Under the pieces are notes generated by a model. It was not told the origin of the DNA, did no database searches, and saw only the letters and a program-made list of their open reading frames with translations. This document shows positions 43,301 to 53,410 of a stretch of DNA of 64,000 nucleotides, piece after piece. Source of the stretch: Chondrus crispus (Eukaryota; Rhodophyta; Florideophyceae; Gigartinales; Gigartinaceae); the NCBI RefSeq assembly GCF_000350225.1, contig NW_005179121.1, forward strand, positions 1 through 64,000. The letters are read 5' to 3'. The stretch's first letter is position 1; the number at the start of each line of letters is the position of its first letter. The position numbers and the translations under genes are program-made.

Positions 43301-43460
43301 ACCTGAGCGCAACTCGCCGGCGGCATCCAGGACATGGACATCGATGACGACGCAGAGCGTCATCTCCCTTCACTGTGTAAAATGGGCACGAAAAAAGGGG
43401 ACGCAGGGGAGCTGCGGAGAACCGGTTGGCCGGGTGAGAAGGAGGGGGAGAAGGGGATGA
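40302..43460 (+). CDS. MULE-like transposase with N-terminal DnaJ-like domain
   Basis: Intact 1052-residue frame from ATG 40302; the frame opens upstream but with no better ATG. Residues 30-105 look like a J domain: FKAIRRSYHKLAVMVHPDHH with the HPD motif at 53-55, then helices. An acidic low-complexity region follows, with a basic patch. A zinc finger has C381-X4-C386-X22-H409-X3-C413. The MULE catalytic core has TTADAAHCDGVGPQ (Asp597), IVDQEKAIDSAF (Asp664) and LDSLHVKKNL. A SWIM-like finger ends in GFPCLHG (C877, H879), with CCS at 865-867 instead of the usual CXC. Mutator-type transposases cut and paste DNA in the nucleus. The J domain would let it recruit Hsp70 (inference). No lesion seen. 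Confidence 0.8.
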   Translation: MPPKRLFPFTLQLALRHFSTVERDCTLISDVFCVGTSFKAIRRSYHKLAVMVHPDHHVARANGLEAMAEREECMRQLSRCMVVLSRCWEIVNKEHEFHELMHGPAPQFHIQPNLKYTISQTRAEESLHREEQEKMYREEMNEFNQRVRSDSTPSNSKDDVPRDQADEPSFQSEDENREDEEIDTHADADVDCDKQAREDKNMSERAEQLRKERAARGMPADSFSQHGGDIYSSTEELNDDELNSSNGEAEEGFNTDFNSADYIADYIDVDIENQDDDESATSQDNNHAEDYDTVSKNERRRQQKYQSKKRCLDRARVALQGDSVAARTWKPRPVKSILPVLGMRLSAPWKCEQLVRAQTADLGVQNGINIHQTLVKMVMGCRVKTCHATFVFDLQPRSGFWKLNKYLEHANECFGQVVPAPGASPTNRRINHNKACAPAYTAQQVARCILEEASCEPNINSKTIAALVKSKGISRRQPPYTHYSTIRKELLRHLCISRALNMASLEGYAQLLKDCGHHVELIIMDGLEMEAQRIKSAKHIFRQCQKARSLPKEASFQADTVDLSDINDNTRYYGGFVFVPSIAEHICRTGRATTTADAAHCDGVGPQIYGTTFEVLAYDCNSHLVPIVFAHHVGAECLETWSLVFETCSKIPGFDVERRTTIVDQEKAIDSAFRKCMKSTNLFLDSLHVKKNLAPRLGANKTSGLQMYENAVYAPDRQAVMMIKAGYSDVQRDYLTRFQDSELYRAFSKLEDLTTSSQGAESEMASAIRNNIRSVEPQKMISTVLLTQRSRFLKRQIAAIECAKPVPPNTEKHLASLVLRARGYQRSVRFISGTRQTEATVRSQTDGSILRRVVLRDTPQSSPLCCSHAEKGTGFPCLHGVAVLSQKFGVSNLHKFIAERHLTKAWKRQYENYTFQLPSQSRVDEVMLSAKKLVVSGKNLHVPKVIPPPRGRPVKNAGKGGKDGMRRDLRLVKSVLIPAHYVSWTVMYPPAANCDSCLKIPERNSPAASRTWTSMTTQSVISLHCVKWARKKGTQGSCGEPVGRVRRRGRRG

Positions 43461-45676
43461 AAGAGGATGAAAGAGGATGAAAGAGGTTGGGTTTGTTGTC
43501 GTTGACGCCGAAGGTGATGATGGAAGAGTAGGGTATGGTAGATAGATGAGACCCGCAAGACTTGTAAACGGAAAATTTGGGGCTGCCCTTGAACGTGGGC
43601 GTCGCGCGCAGTCATGGGTCGGGCCAGGGGCGTGCTGCGGGTGGGCAACTTACACCGTGCGTCCGGCGGAGTTTGACGGGCTGCGGAAGCATGCACGGCA
43701 CGCGGCGGAGGTAGTAGGGTGGACAAGCGCGGGCGAGGGCGGGCGAGGACAGAAATGGAGAGGAGGGGTGTGCGTGGTGGCAAGGTGAGTGCATGCCAGA
43801 AGGAGGTACGCTGATTTCAGGCGTGGCCGGAAACGGGGCGCAGCGGGCAAAAGATGCGGGTAAGATATAGGCAATGGACAAAAACTGGAGCAGGAAAAAA
43901 CCGGATCAGAGCGTATCTCCCTCCCCTGGCAAAACGGGGACAAAAATAGGCATCCCATTCTTCCACGCACCCAACGCCCCGCAACCCCCGCGCCGCCCGC
44001 GTCGCACGCGCCGGATCACCAAGCAGATCCAATTCATCGCGAGCTGTGGCTCCAAGCGCCGCTTCCTTTCCGAGCGGGAGCGCCTGCTGTACGAAACGGC
44101 CTGCCCGGAGGACGCGCTGCGCCCCCCACCCACGTCCGTGCATAACCGCTTCGTCCCATGGGAGCCCACGGCCGATCGCAAGTCGTTCTTCTCGCCAGCT
44201 TTCAACTACACGCTTCTGGGAGCTTATGGGTGCGTACGTGCTCAGCGCTTGTCATGTATGGTTTATCTGTTTCGGAATGGATCGCACGCCTCGCCTCATA
44301 GTGGAGAAGAAAAAGGTATGTCGACAGACGAACTTCTCGTCCGTCCACAGCACCCTCTCCAAATCCCCCTGTTTAAATACCCATCTGTCTCCCTCACAGC
44401 TGACTGACCTCCATGCGTCTGGACCTCCACGATATCCCGCTCCTCTGCTTTCTCCAGCTCGACCTGCCGATATCACCTGTTGCGCCTGTCGCCACGTTGG
44501 CACATAGCATCTCGTCTCATGTGCTAGAACCCATCTCATCCTCTGGCATTCCGAAGCCCGCGTCTTTGTGGAAAGACGACCACAGACGGCAGCCGACGCA
44601 TCTGCTGACCGTCCTCGCGCCAATTCTGATCATCCACGCCGTCTCCCGGGCTCGTACCGTCCACAACCGGCTATCAACACGGTCCATAGCGCCCATGCTA
44701 GGCGATCTCATCGATGTGTATCAGATTTGCATGAGGCCTTTTGCGCAAGGCGAGGTGCAGCCTAGGAGCCAGTAACTTCATCTCTCCAAAGCGACGAGCA
44801 ACTGTGTTGCAGAACGCAGAGAAACTATCAGAGGAGACATGCAGACATCTAAGCGAAGAAGATGCGTCCGTCCCGAGCTAGCATCCCGAGGGTGAGAGAC
44901 GGGAATGGACTACAAGTGAGACGATTGAACCAGAGGTCGACTTTGAAGACGAGGAAGAGACGCCTTCTCGTCATGATCCGTGCGAAGAAGAAATGGTTCC
45001 AGAGAAAAATGGGAAGGAAGTTTGTGAAATCTCAGTCAGTTTGCCTATGCGAGGCAGCATTTTAGATATTCGGCCACCGTCAGTGAGAGAGCGCTTTGAC
45101 ATGACTTTTGGGGCGAGAGAGAATGCAACACAGAGGATCAAGCTGACGAGTATGTTGGGTTTTTGCTCAAAGCATATATGAGACAGGAAAAGAAGAGCAA
45201 AAAGGTCCAGTTTTCGGTAAGTATCCGGACAGTGCATGATTTTTCTTATGTTTACACTAAGCGATCGATGATCGGTCGTGCGTGGTGCGGTATGAGAGCT
45301 ATGATATAAGACACAATGCTAGCGATCGTGTCTTAGAAGTTGAACAAAGGACACACAAATTGGTTTTACCATGGCCAAAGCGCGCCATGATGGCTCTTGT
45401 CCTGAATTCGGCCCAGATGCCAAAAGTCAGGTTACATTGGCCTATGAAAATGGTAGAAAGCGGTATCAGCGCGGGGCGAACATCGTAGCATGTTCGATTG
45501 TTGCAAGGAGGGGATTGAAGGGCTACTAAAAGCACCTTGCGTACATTGCTTACGGTAGCCTAGTCCCCCCCAAAAATGATCAATAAATCAGAGTCCCCCT
45601 ACCATTGTAACAACTCCGCGAAAAGTGCGAGTCGGAAATCCAAATTCCCCCTCCTATTTGGGTCGATTTTTTACGT
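43461..45676 (+). pseudogene. Possible second, spliced or decayed gene inside the transposon
   Basis: A frame from 43874 (MDKNWSRKKPDQ, PRRTRRITKQIQFIASC, FLSERERLLYETACPEDALRP) reads like protein to about 44230. A later stretch ending at 45181 (TIEPEVDFEDEEETPS, SVRERFDMTFGAREN) does too. They are in different frames with GT-rich junctions between, which could be introns or decay. I recognise no family. It could be captured host sequence or an accessory gene of the transposon. Confidence 0.25.
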
Positions 45677-45806
45677 CCCCCCCTTTATCGAAACAAAATT
45701 CACCTGCCCCCTACTGTATCGATACAATATCATGTGTCCCCCCCTGACACCGAAAGATTTTGACCTTGTCCCCCTCCCAATCTCAGAATGACCCAATGTA
45801 AATTTG
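45677..45806. repeat. Right terminal inverted repeat
   Basis: Inverted partner of 39930-40058. Just before it, 45636-45676 resembles 40186-40230 in direct orientation, a sub-repeat. Confidence 0.6.
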
Positions 45807-47176
45807 AAATCGCGAAAAATGTGCGACCGCAGAGGTACCTCTGATTGGCTTTATCGATGGCAGACTGGCGGAAGAAGAATTCTCGAATGTCCGTCAAATT
45901 TGGCGAGCTCTGGCGTTCTGGCGGTAATTTATTCTCGAATGCACTCAGTAAACTTTAGGGCTAAAGTGCTAATTTGGGGGCGACACCCGGCCAAAGTGAA
46001 TTCTACGTGGGGCGATTTCAATGTAATGGGGTTTTTTATAGGGCAACACTACTAGAAAGTGCTCTGCTAGTAGGGTGATTTCGGTCCATGGTGTCCTCTG
46101 CATGAGGTGACCATGTCTGTTTTCAAGGGTGACAGAAAAACGATCGTAAAGTCACCTCAGACGAACTCATATTCGGGGCCGTCACCCCATAAACCCGTAT
46201 AACATCGTGGTCATTTCGGCAGAGACCTAAATGTTAGAAAAGTCGCCCTAGAAACCCATGATTGTTTTAATGTCACCGCTATAAAAGCACGCCAACGCAC
46301 GGTTTCGCGCTGGGGTGACGTGCGATCACGCGGCGTACGGTCTGCCTTCTCACAACAAATTCTGAACGAGCCATTTTTCTGCGTCTACGTTCCCCAGCTC
46401 CCCCCCTCGCACATCTCGCCGCAATGCCCTCACCTGCCATCTTCATCGGCTTGCTCTGCTCCCTGCCTCTGGCATGGTGCAGAGCAAGGCGATGAAGGCA
46501 GGCACATGGGATTGCATATTGTTACTGATTGTGCACTAGGACAGCTTTATGGGGATGAAAACACAAGGTAAACATGCTTCCGTGGTATGGAAGATACTGT
46601 ATGTAATTGTATGTAGAAAGAATGGGTAGAAGTTGCCGGTGTTTCGCGTATTAAGTTACCCTATATTTCCAACTGAATCACATCAATCTCAGAAAACGAT
46701 CCAATGTCGCCCTATAGACACAGATAAAGATCGGCATGTTTCAACATGTCGTTTTCTTAGGGCGGCGTCACCCTCGGAATTGGATGAAGGAGGAACGTCA
46801 CCCTTCAATGCCACCTCAATTAGGGTAGTCGCCCCCAAAAGACCCCCAGCGCTAGAACTTCACCTCCCCAGGGGCATCAAAAGCCGCACCTGTCACCCCA
46901 AGATTCACAAATGGCCCAAAGATTTTAGTTGCAGAAAATTCTAACATTGCTGTCCCCTGGACACATCTCATTGCACTACTAGGTCTTCTAACCAAAGACC
47001 GCTTTTTTCCCCAAAGACAGAGCACCACCCAAAAGATCGATATTCTCCGTAAATCACTTGGCAAAAACATCGCCACCAAGTCATTCAGTGCGCATCGATA
47101 GACTTTGTTAACATGGTTGTGCCCTGTAGTCAACCACACAACTGACAAATATTTACGAATTCACCTAACCACTACG
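45807..47176. repeat. Non-coding tract rich in GTCRCCC / GGGYGAC motifs
   Basis: About nine exact 7-mers GTC[AG]CCC or its complement, and as many one-off variants, lie between 45978 and 46900. They fall in two clusters (45978-46320 and 46660-46900) around a plainer core. A small inverted repeat CTACTAG...CTAGTAG lies near 46050. There is no coding frame I can support. This looks like the subterminal repeats of a DNA transposon, possibly a non-autonomous one. Confidence 0.45.
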
Positions 47177-48640
47177 TCATATACCATCAGGGTCGCGATC
47201 AGGAACGCCACACGCCCTGAACTGAATGTTCATGCGCCTTCTTCGCTTCTCGCGATATTTTTCTTGTACGAGTTTCCTCCTCCTTGCCTGGTTCTCAGCT
47301 AGCCTAAACCACCGCGTCCTTATTTGCACATAAACCTGCCCATCCTCTTGCCGTAACGGATTCCACCTAATATGAAAATTGGTAAGTCCCAAGCACAATT
47401 TGAAAATTGGATCATACGATTTTTCGTTCCACTTCCACTTAGACCCCATCACGTTCCAAATTCCACACAGCCTGCCAAAAAAATTTTCGACAATAATTCT
47501 GTCACTTGAAATAAGACGATTTCGCTTGACATCCGTAGGAGGCATTACAGCATGCGGCGGCTTTTTAGTTGGATGAATTACACGGCAGAATTCTAAAGCT
47601 CCTTGGTATCCCTTGTCACATAAGATAGCCCAGCTTTCCGGATATTTGCCCACATACGGCCCATCGTCATCCCACTCCTTCTCCTCCCCTTTCTTCTGCA
47701 GCTGCTTGTCGTGAAAATACTGCATCCTCTGAAAAAGAGTCAGATCGGGGACTGACTCGGGCTCATGCTCGCTACAGCCAATGGCCATTCCATTCGGAAG
47801 CACGGAGACTTCCATTTTATAGCCATATTGTTTATGCTTTCCACTATAGTACTTTTTGCCCTCCTGCATGCTACCACTTGGACGGTAGCTTGGCTGGAAA
47901 GTCACATCGGTAGCATACCGAGCCACAGGGAAATGCCTAAACAAACGCCCAACATCCGACACAGCCGTCATTGTCCACTTGGTCGCGTGATGCTCAACAT
48001 ATTGCTCGTAAACAGGTAGCCACAGCAGGTCTACGAATTTCATAATCAGTTTTTCAAAAGACGGACCCTTCAATCCGAACATTTTCGCAAGAAAATCTCA
48101 CTGTCCTCCGTGTTTTACGACACACAATATCATAAAAAGTACGTCCTTGCCGCTATGGATTGACTTCTTACCCCGTCCTGCGTTATAGCCCTGAGATATG
48201 ACACCCTGAAATCCAGACCATATTCCCAAAAACTGTGTAGGGTCGAAGTTCGTTATCTCGAGTATAGCGGCAGAACCTCCCTGCTCGTAAAATCTATCGA
48301 AAATGGGCGCATCCGAGTCATCGTTTTCATCGGAGTCGAATGGATCGCTGTCATCATCGTACTGTCGAAGCTCGTTGCGGCGGTCCACGGCCGCATCTGC
48401 GAGCAATTGCAGTGCTGTGGCAGCTTGAGCTTGGCTGACATTTGTCATGGTTGGAACGAGAGGTGTGTCAGGGGGTGATGGAACGAAGGGTGTGGGGGGT
48501 TGAGGGAGGGAGCGAGAGTTCGGATCAAGGGGAGGGTCGAGGTTATCGTGAGATAAGAGGAAGTTGGAATGGGGGATTTGAGGGGAAGGACTGTCTGAGG
48601 ACCTGGCCGCAGTCCCGAGTTCAGTCTTATGCGCAATCAT
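47177..48640 (-). pseudogene. IS5/Harbinger-like (DDE_Tnp_4) transposase with one in-frame stop
   Basis: One 487-codon frame from ATG 48640, broken only by TGA at 48095-48097 where KHGGQ-stop-DFLAKMFG suggests a lost Trp. The N-terminal part is Pro-rich, then acidic (DDDSDPFDSDENDDSD), then the helix-turn-helix-like GRGKKSIHSGKDVLFM. The catalytic triad reads RYATDVTFQP, AILCDKGYQGA and DRIIVENFFGRL, then a basic C-terminus. This is the DDE_Tnp_4 arrangement of eukaryotic PIF/Harbinger-IS5 transposases. The partner Myb-like protein of Harbinger elements is not seen nearby. Confidence 0.8.
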
Positions 48641-49003
48641 TGAGTGGTTTGGAAATAAGGCGGGCTTTTTTGTAATAGTTTACCCGCCTCGTTTCTGACT
48701 TGATCAGCACTGTACAGCCACGTATGTGGTCATGGTAGAATATTGTGACAAATTGTTGGCATTCTTGACTTTTACTGCTGTAATCTGCAATGAATTCGTT
48801 GTTACAGAATCTGCGCTGTGTTCTGGCAATGTATTGGCTCTTTCAGCAGTACCCTTCTAACTGTGATAAAGGTCTACTGTACCACATGTGACCCCGGCGA
48901 CTCGCTCGGGGGAGCTCATCTTCATGCAGAAGCGATACTGTACCTTGTCCACCGGCTGAGAGGAGACATACGCACCGTGACAGCGGGGACAAGCGAGGGC
49001 AAA
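48641..49003. other. Spacer
   Basis: No supported gene. A minus-strand frame across 48857-49141 has a CPRCHG pair of cysteines but runs into the LTR of the next element. Confidence 0.4.
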
Positions 49004-49008
49004 CTCAA

Positions 49009-49107
49009 TGTCTGACCGCACAGGACAGTCTGTCCTATACAGGACATACTTAACCCACGAGCGACGACGAGTAAACGAGGAGGAGTCATCGGTCTCCAGT
49101 TCACACA
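49009..49107 (+). repeat. 5' LTR of the short copia element
   Basis: 99 bp, TGTCTGACCG to GTTCACACA, matching 51782-51877 except for a 3-base gap and two changes. Confidence 0.85.
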
Positions 49108-49120
49108 GGTTATGGGCACC
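49108..49120 (+). other. Primer binding site, half-tRNA type
   Basis: GGTTATGGGCACC follows the LTR directly. GGTTATGGGC is the complement of the initiator tRNA-Met anticodon loop (GCCCATAACC), the internal priming known for Drosophila copia and Ty5. Confidence 0.65.
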
Positions 49121-49320
49121 CTTCGCCACCCTGCATAACACAACATCCCCACCACTCTACATCAACAACAACAACTCCCACAACGACAAGAACACACCGA
49201 TCCCTCCCCCTGCGGAGGAGCCCCAGGCTGAACCATCACCAACACCTCACATACAAACCTCCACCGACACAACCCACGATCACGACACAAGACATTCACA
49301 CACAACACAACACCGACACA

Positions 49321-50127
49321 ATGGAAAAACGACCAGACATCCCAAGACTAGACCCCACCAACTATGGCCCCTGGATGGTAGCCACCCGCGCAGCAGCACA
49401 CACCATCGGAGCTATCGAACACATCACAGGCAACCCCCTACCCCGGCAAGACCCAACCGATCTCAACACATTCGACAAGAACAAGAACTACCTTCTTGGA
49501 AAGTTAATTACGTCCATACCCCCCGAAATAGCCAATCTCATCCTCACGCCAACCAGTGATCCCACTCCCTACGATCTAGTACAAGCCGTCACCTCCCACC
49601 TCGACACCACAAACGCATCAGATCACAAGTACCTAAAGCAACTGGCAGAGCAAGCCCATTACAAGCCCGAAATGACGCTAGAAGAGTACATCAACGCCCA
49701 CGAAAAGATTCGAACAAAGATGATAGCAGCCCGGTTCCCAGACATCACTGACCCCAAGACTACTGTCGAGTTTCTCATAGATGGTCTGAGATTCAACCCA
49801 GCCACAGCCACCATAGGAATCCAGCTCATCGCCCTCGATCCCAAAGACACCAAAGACTTCGGACACAAGTTCAATCGCTTAGATCTGTACCAGCGATCAT
49901 CCCTCCCTAAACCCGCAAGCATGCATGGCGACATTGGTGGTCCTGCCAACTCATTCCGAAACAGGACATCCGCTCAATCACCGTTCAAGATACCCACACG
50001 CACCAATATCACACAGTCTGCACACAAGACTTCCTCCCATACACCAAGTCACATGACCCAGCTGTCAGCACCAACGCCGTTCTTCGCGCCACCTCTACCT
50101 CTCCACCCCCACCCACTCCTCAGATAA
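49321..50127 (+). CDS. gag: Copia gag (UBN2-like), truncated C-terminally
   Basis: 268 residues from ATG 49321: LDPTNYGPWMVATRAA, HKYLKQLAEQAHYKPEMTLEEY and a helical gag core typical of copia capsids (the Tyr-Trp start motif and the MTLEEY helix). There is no CCHC knuckle. The frame ends in a Pro-rich tail in what is normally the pre-RT linker, so the deletion of nucleocapsid, protease and integrase lies near 50060. It may still make a capsid-like protein. Confidence 0.7.
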   Translation: MEKRPDIPRLDPTNYGPWMVATRAAAHTIGAIEHITGNPLPRQDPTDLNTFDKNKNYLLGKLITSIPPEIANLILTPTSDPTPYDLVQAVTSHLDTTNASDHKYLKQLAEQAHYKPEMTLEEYINAHEKIRTKMIAARFPDITDPKTTVEFLIDGLRFNPATATIGIQLIALDPKDTKDFGHKFNRLDLYQRSSLPKPASMHGDIGGPANSFRNRTSAQSPFKIPTRTNITQSAHKTSSHTPSHMTQLSAPTPFFAPPLPLHPHPLLR

Positions 50128-51722
50128 CCACGCCAGACCCCCGCACCAGACAAGAAGCTCGCAACTACCCCGACGTGCACGAATGGGCGCGAGCGCACGA
50201 CGCCGAACTAGAAAAATTAGATGACAAAAACACCATCAAATGGATCCCCGACAGCATGATCCCAAAACACGAAAAATTAATACCGCTCACCATGACTTAC
50301 CGCTACATACGGGACCACACGGGAGCCGTCACTGAGCACAAAGCAAGATGCGCCGCAAGAGGCGACCGTATGACACCTGGAAAGCACTACGACCACGACC
50401 AAGTAACCAGGCACATGGCGGACAAGACTACAGTACGGCTCCTATTAGCCATAGCCGCCTGCCGCAATTGGTCACTAGAACACATGGACATCAGTTCAGC
50501 ATACCTCCATGAACGCTTCCCCCAAACGAAACCGGTATACATCAAACAACACCCCCGCTTCAATGGCACATTTAAACATCAAGGAAAAGCGGGGCTCCTC
50601 ATAAAGAACATATACGGCACACCACAGGCCGCCCGCATTTACCACGACGGCCTCCTCAAACACCTAACCTCCCATGGCTACCAGCCTACCGAAGCCGACC
50701 CATGCCTCTTTTTCAAAAAATCAAACAAAGGCACAATACTCGTAGCAGTCAACATGGACGACTTTCTCTCTGTCGCCTCAACCCAAGCCATGCAAGACGA
50801 CTTACACGCCACCCTCACGGCGAAATACAAGATCAAGCGCCTAGGCTTCCCAGCCCAATACTTGAAATGGCACATACAACGTATGCCACAAGGCGAAATA
50901 CACATCACACAGCCGCAAGTGGCCACGTCAATACTCACGAAAACGGGCATGCTCGCGGCGAACCCAAAGCGCACACCACTTCCGCCCAAAGCAGCATTCA
51001 CCTTCACACACGACAGCACACCACTGGAACAACATCAGACCTTTCTGTACCGCCAAACAATAGGCGATCTGCGCTACCTAGCGGACAGCACCAGGCCAGA
51101 TATACATCTAGCCGTCAGCATGCTAGCTTCGGTAATGCACAAGCCCGCGAAAGAGCACGAAGACCACCTCCAATGGCTCTTACGCTACCTCAGCGGCACA
51201 AAGGACCACGGCAGCCTTTTCAAATCCGCACCCAGAACCACCTCCCCCACTCTCTGCACGTAAAGCGACTCCGATTTTGCGAATGATCACGACCGCAAAT
51301 CGCGAACCGGAGTCGTACACATGTTCCAAGGCGCACCTATAAGCTGGACATCAGCCCGACAGACAGTCGTCGCGGCTTCCACGTGCGAAGCAGAGTACTT
51401 AGCCGCCACCGCCGCTGCACAACAGGCCCACTGGCTCAGAAGGCTTCTCAGCGAAACATAAACGCCTGAGACTAAACCAACACCGCTCTTCGTCGACAAC
51501 AAGTCTGCCATCCTTGTCGCCCAAAACTCGGCGCCCACCAAACGCCGAAAATTCATTGACGTCAAACACCACCTCATCCACAACCACATCCAAAGAGGAA
51601 ACGTCAACATCAAACATATCCCCTCCGACGAAAACTTAACAGACTACTTCACCAAGTCACTCGGACCCCAACGTACACGGCACCTCCTTCGTAACCTTAG
51701 CATCGTCGCCCCAAAACCCCTA
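50128..51722 (+). pseudogene. pol: Copia reverse transcriptase and RNase H
   Basis: RT motifs: HMDISSAYLHERF, IKNIYGTPQAARIYHDGL and VAVNMDDFLSVA, where the usual YVDD is NMDD. RNase H follows with SDFANDHDRKSRTG, STCEAEYLAATAAAQQ and KRRKFIDVKHHLIHNH. TAA at 51261-51263 (just before DSDFAND) and a second TAA near 51460 are in frame, so pol is broken. No protease or integrase precedes it. Confidence 0.8.
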
Positions 51723-51739
51723 TTGGCGAACCCGGGGAC

Positions 51740-51877
51740 TGTCTGACCGCACAATCACATTCGCCAATAGCCATTTTGTAGTGTCAGACCGCACAGGACA
51801 GTCTGTCCTATACAAGACATACTTAACCCACGAGCGACGACGAGTAAACGAGGAGTCATCGGTCTCCAGTTCACACA
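51740..51877 (+). repeat. 3' LTR of the short copia element with 42-bp internal duplication
   Basis: GAACCCGGGGAC (purine tract) precedes TGTCTGACCGCACA at 51740. The LTR start is repeated as TGTCAGACCGCACA at 51782, after 28 extra bases. The outer 96 bp match the 5' LTR. TATTGGCGAA (51721) and TTCGCCAATA (about 51760) are inverted around the junction. Confidence 0.7.
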
Positions 51878-51882
51878 CTCAA

Positions 51883-53350
51883 AAGGGCTTGGTGGGGTTG
51901 AGCGCAGTGCAAAAATTGCGGATGTCTGCACTACTGCCGAAAATGTCTGCACCACAGTGCAGACAATAATCAATCCAACAATTTTACTCGAACCCACTGT
52001 AATTACGATGGCTGACAGTCGCGGTAGCAGCCGGGAGACAAGCATATTGTCTCCTGGCTTACATCGTGCGGACACGCTGCCTCGTGCTGCGATATTGTGA
52101 GATATTTTTAGGGAAAAATTGCATTTTAATGTAGAGGGAGATTTTATTCTGTAGTCCGAGATTTTATTTGAATTTTAGAGAAGCGCACGCGGACGGCCCG
52201 GCGGAATCCGGGCCGGATGCGTGGACGCTTCTGGAAGGAATTTCGTAGAAATAAAAGAGAGAGGGTGACGGGCGCTGCGGGGAAGGGGGGACACCACTCG
52301 GGACCCTCACCACGAACGGCACGCTCCCCAGAACCGCCTCCCCCATTTCACTGACAACAGATATGATGCCCTCGGCAAGCCTCGGTGCTCATATCTGCAC
52401 TCGGAGCGTGTCTGCACTCGTAGCCAGTAGACAACCCCTACATGTTACTGAGAGTATGTCGATGCCTCGCCCTGATGTCCAAATGCCCATGTACAGTACT
52501 TTAATGTCTATCCGATCAAGCGTTATCATAACATAAAATCTTCGAATTATATTTCTTTTCAACTTTGATGTCCACGGTTTCTATTTTTCTTTGGTAGGAT
52601 GATTCCTTTTCACATACTGTACTTCTCAAGTAAGAACCGAATAGAAAGCATTCTACGCAATGCTTCTATAAAGTACTACTGATGTAAAATTAGCTTTCGG
52701 AAAAATACTTACTGTGGGGCGAAATTTTCTTTTAAACACCTTTACGTGCATCAGCGAGTTTGTTTTCACTAGAATCGAGGAGCAAGTGCTTTGCAGTACA
52801 GTACCTGCATGTGGTGTGTGAGGACTACTAGCGGTCCGATAGACACTAGTGTCTATTGGACGGACGTTTTTGATCATGAGGATTTTTCCTCTCTGTCAGA
52901 GCATTAGAAAGACCCTCCTAAATACCGTACATTCTAGGTGCCTTCAAGGGACTTGGACATTGTTTTTTACTCTTACTGTTACTGTTTCGCGGTAACTATG
53001 GCTTTCAGTTCTCCCTCTTTGCGCCAGAAACGGCGCGGCAAAAAAGCCTCATATGAGGCGAAATCCTCAAATGAGGCGCATTGTCCAATAGACACTAGCA
53101 GTATCAAACTCATTGCCACTGTGCCCGTATCTACAATACCCTTGTGTTAGAAGACCTGGACTAGGTGTGCAAGTGTGAGGCCTGGTCAGAGTCCGAAGGT
53201 TGTGATCGTGCGACAATTGCGGTTGGCAGGGGAAGCACGGACGCGGGAGACTGGGACGGAGGGAACTGTGGGCCCAACGGACAGGTTGGCCAGGGGTGGT
53301 GGCGACCGTAATGGGCCTCTGGGGGACATCGGTAGCGGTGGAGAAGTGCA
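51883..53350. other. Spacer with a possible MITE
   Basis: AT-rich in the middle. Apart from the inverted-repeat unit at 52846-53098, no gene is supported. The palindrome CCTCATATGAGG lies near 53048. Confidence 0.4.
52846..53098. mobile_element. Possible 245-bp MITE with CTAG flanks
   Basis: TGTCTATTGGAC (52850-52861) and GTCCAATAGACA (53083-53094) are perfect 12-bp inverted ends. Each is flanked outside by CTAG (52846-52849, 53095-53098), which could be a 4-bp target duplication. A third, slightly changed end GTCCGATAGACA lies immediately left (52834-52845), making a near-perfect 28-bp palindrome. Confidence 0.45.
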
Positions 53351-53410
53351 GCAGATAGACGGCACGCAGATAGAGGGCACGTAGATAGAGGGCACGTAGA
53401 TAGAGGGAAG
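53351..53410. repeat. 15-bp tandem repeat, four copies
   Basis: Unit GTAGATAGAGGGCAC with few changes. It lies within a minus-strand open frame of 316 codons (53067-54017) that is low-complexity and that I do not accept as a gene. Confidence 0.7.

Larger units (their letters stand above)
39930..45806 (+). mobile_element. MULE-type DNA transposon with terminal inverted repeats
   Basis: The left repeat (39930-40058) and right repeat (45677-45806) are inverted copies of about 130 bp sharing TTTATCGAAACAAAAT, ATCGATACAA.ATCATGTGTCC, CCTGACACCGAAAGATTTTG and ACCTTGTCCCCCT. Between them lies one long transposase gene (40302-43460) plus about 2.2 kb of further sequence. The outermost ends are blurred and I could not read a target duplication. 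Confidence 0.65.
49009..51877 (+). mobile_element. Copia element with about 100-bp LTRs, internally deleted
   Basis: A perfect 5-bp target duplication CTCAA (49004-49008 and 51878-51882) flanks LTRs starting TGTC and ending TTCACACA. Inside are a primer site, a gag frame and an RT-RNase H frame. Protease and integrase are missing, so the element is non-autonomous. Very short LTRs and an internal tRNA-Met primer recall the GalEa-type copia lineage described from aquatic organisms (assignment is inference). Confidence 0.85.

Noticed and set aside
43370-44205. Several minus-strand frames of 90-137 codons
   Set aside because: They are shadows of the plus-strand reading and show no motifs.
48857-49141. 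Minus-strand zinc-finger-like frame (CPRCHG)
   Set aside because: It crosses the LTR and target duplication of the copia element, so it cannot be one gene.
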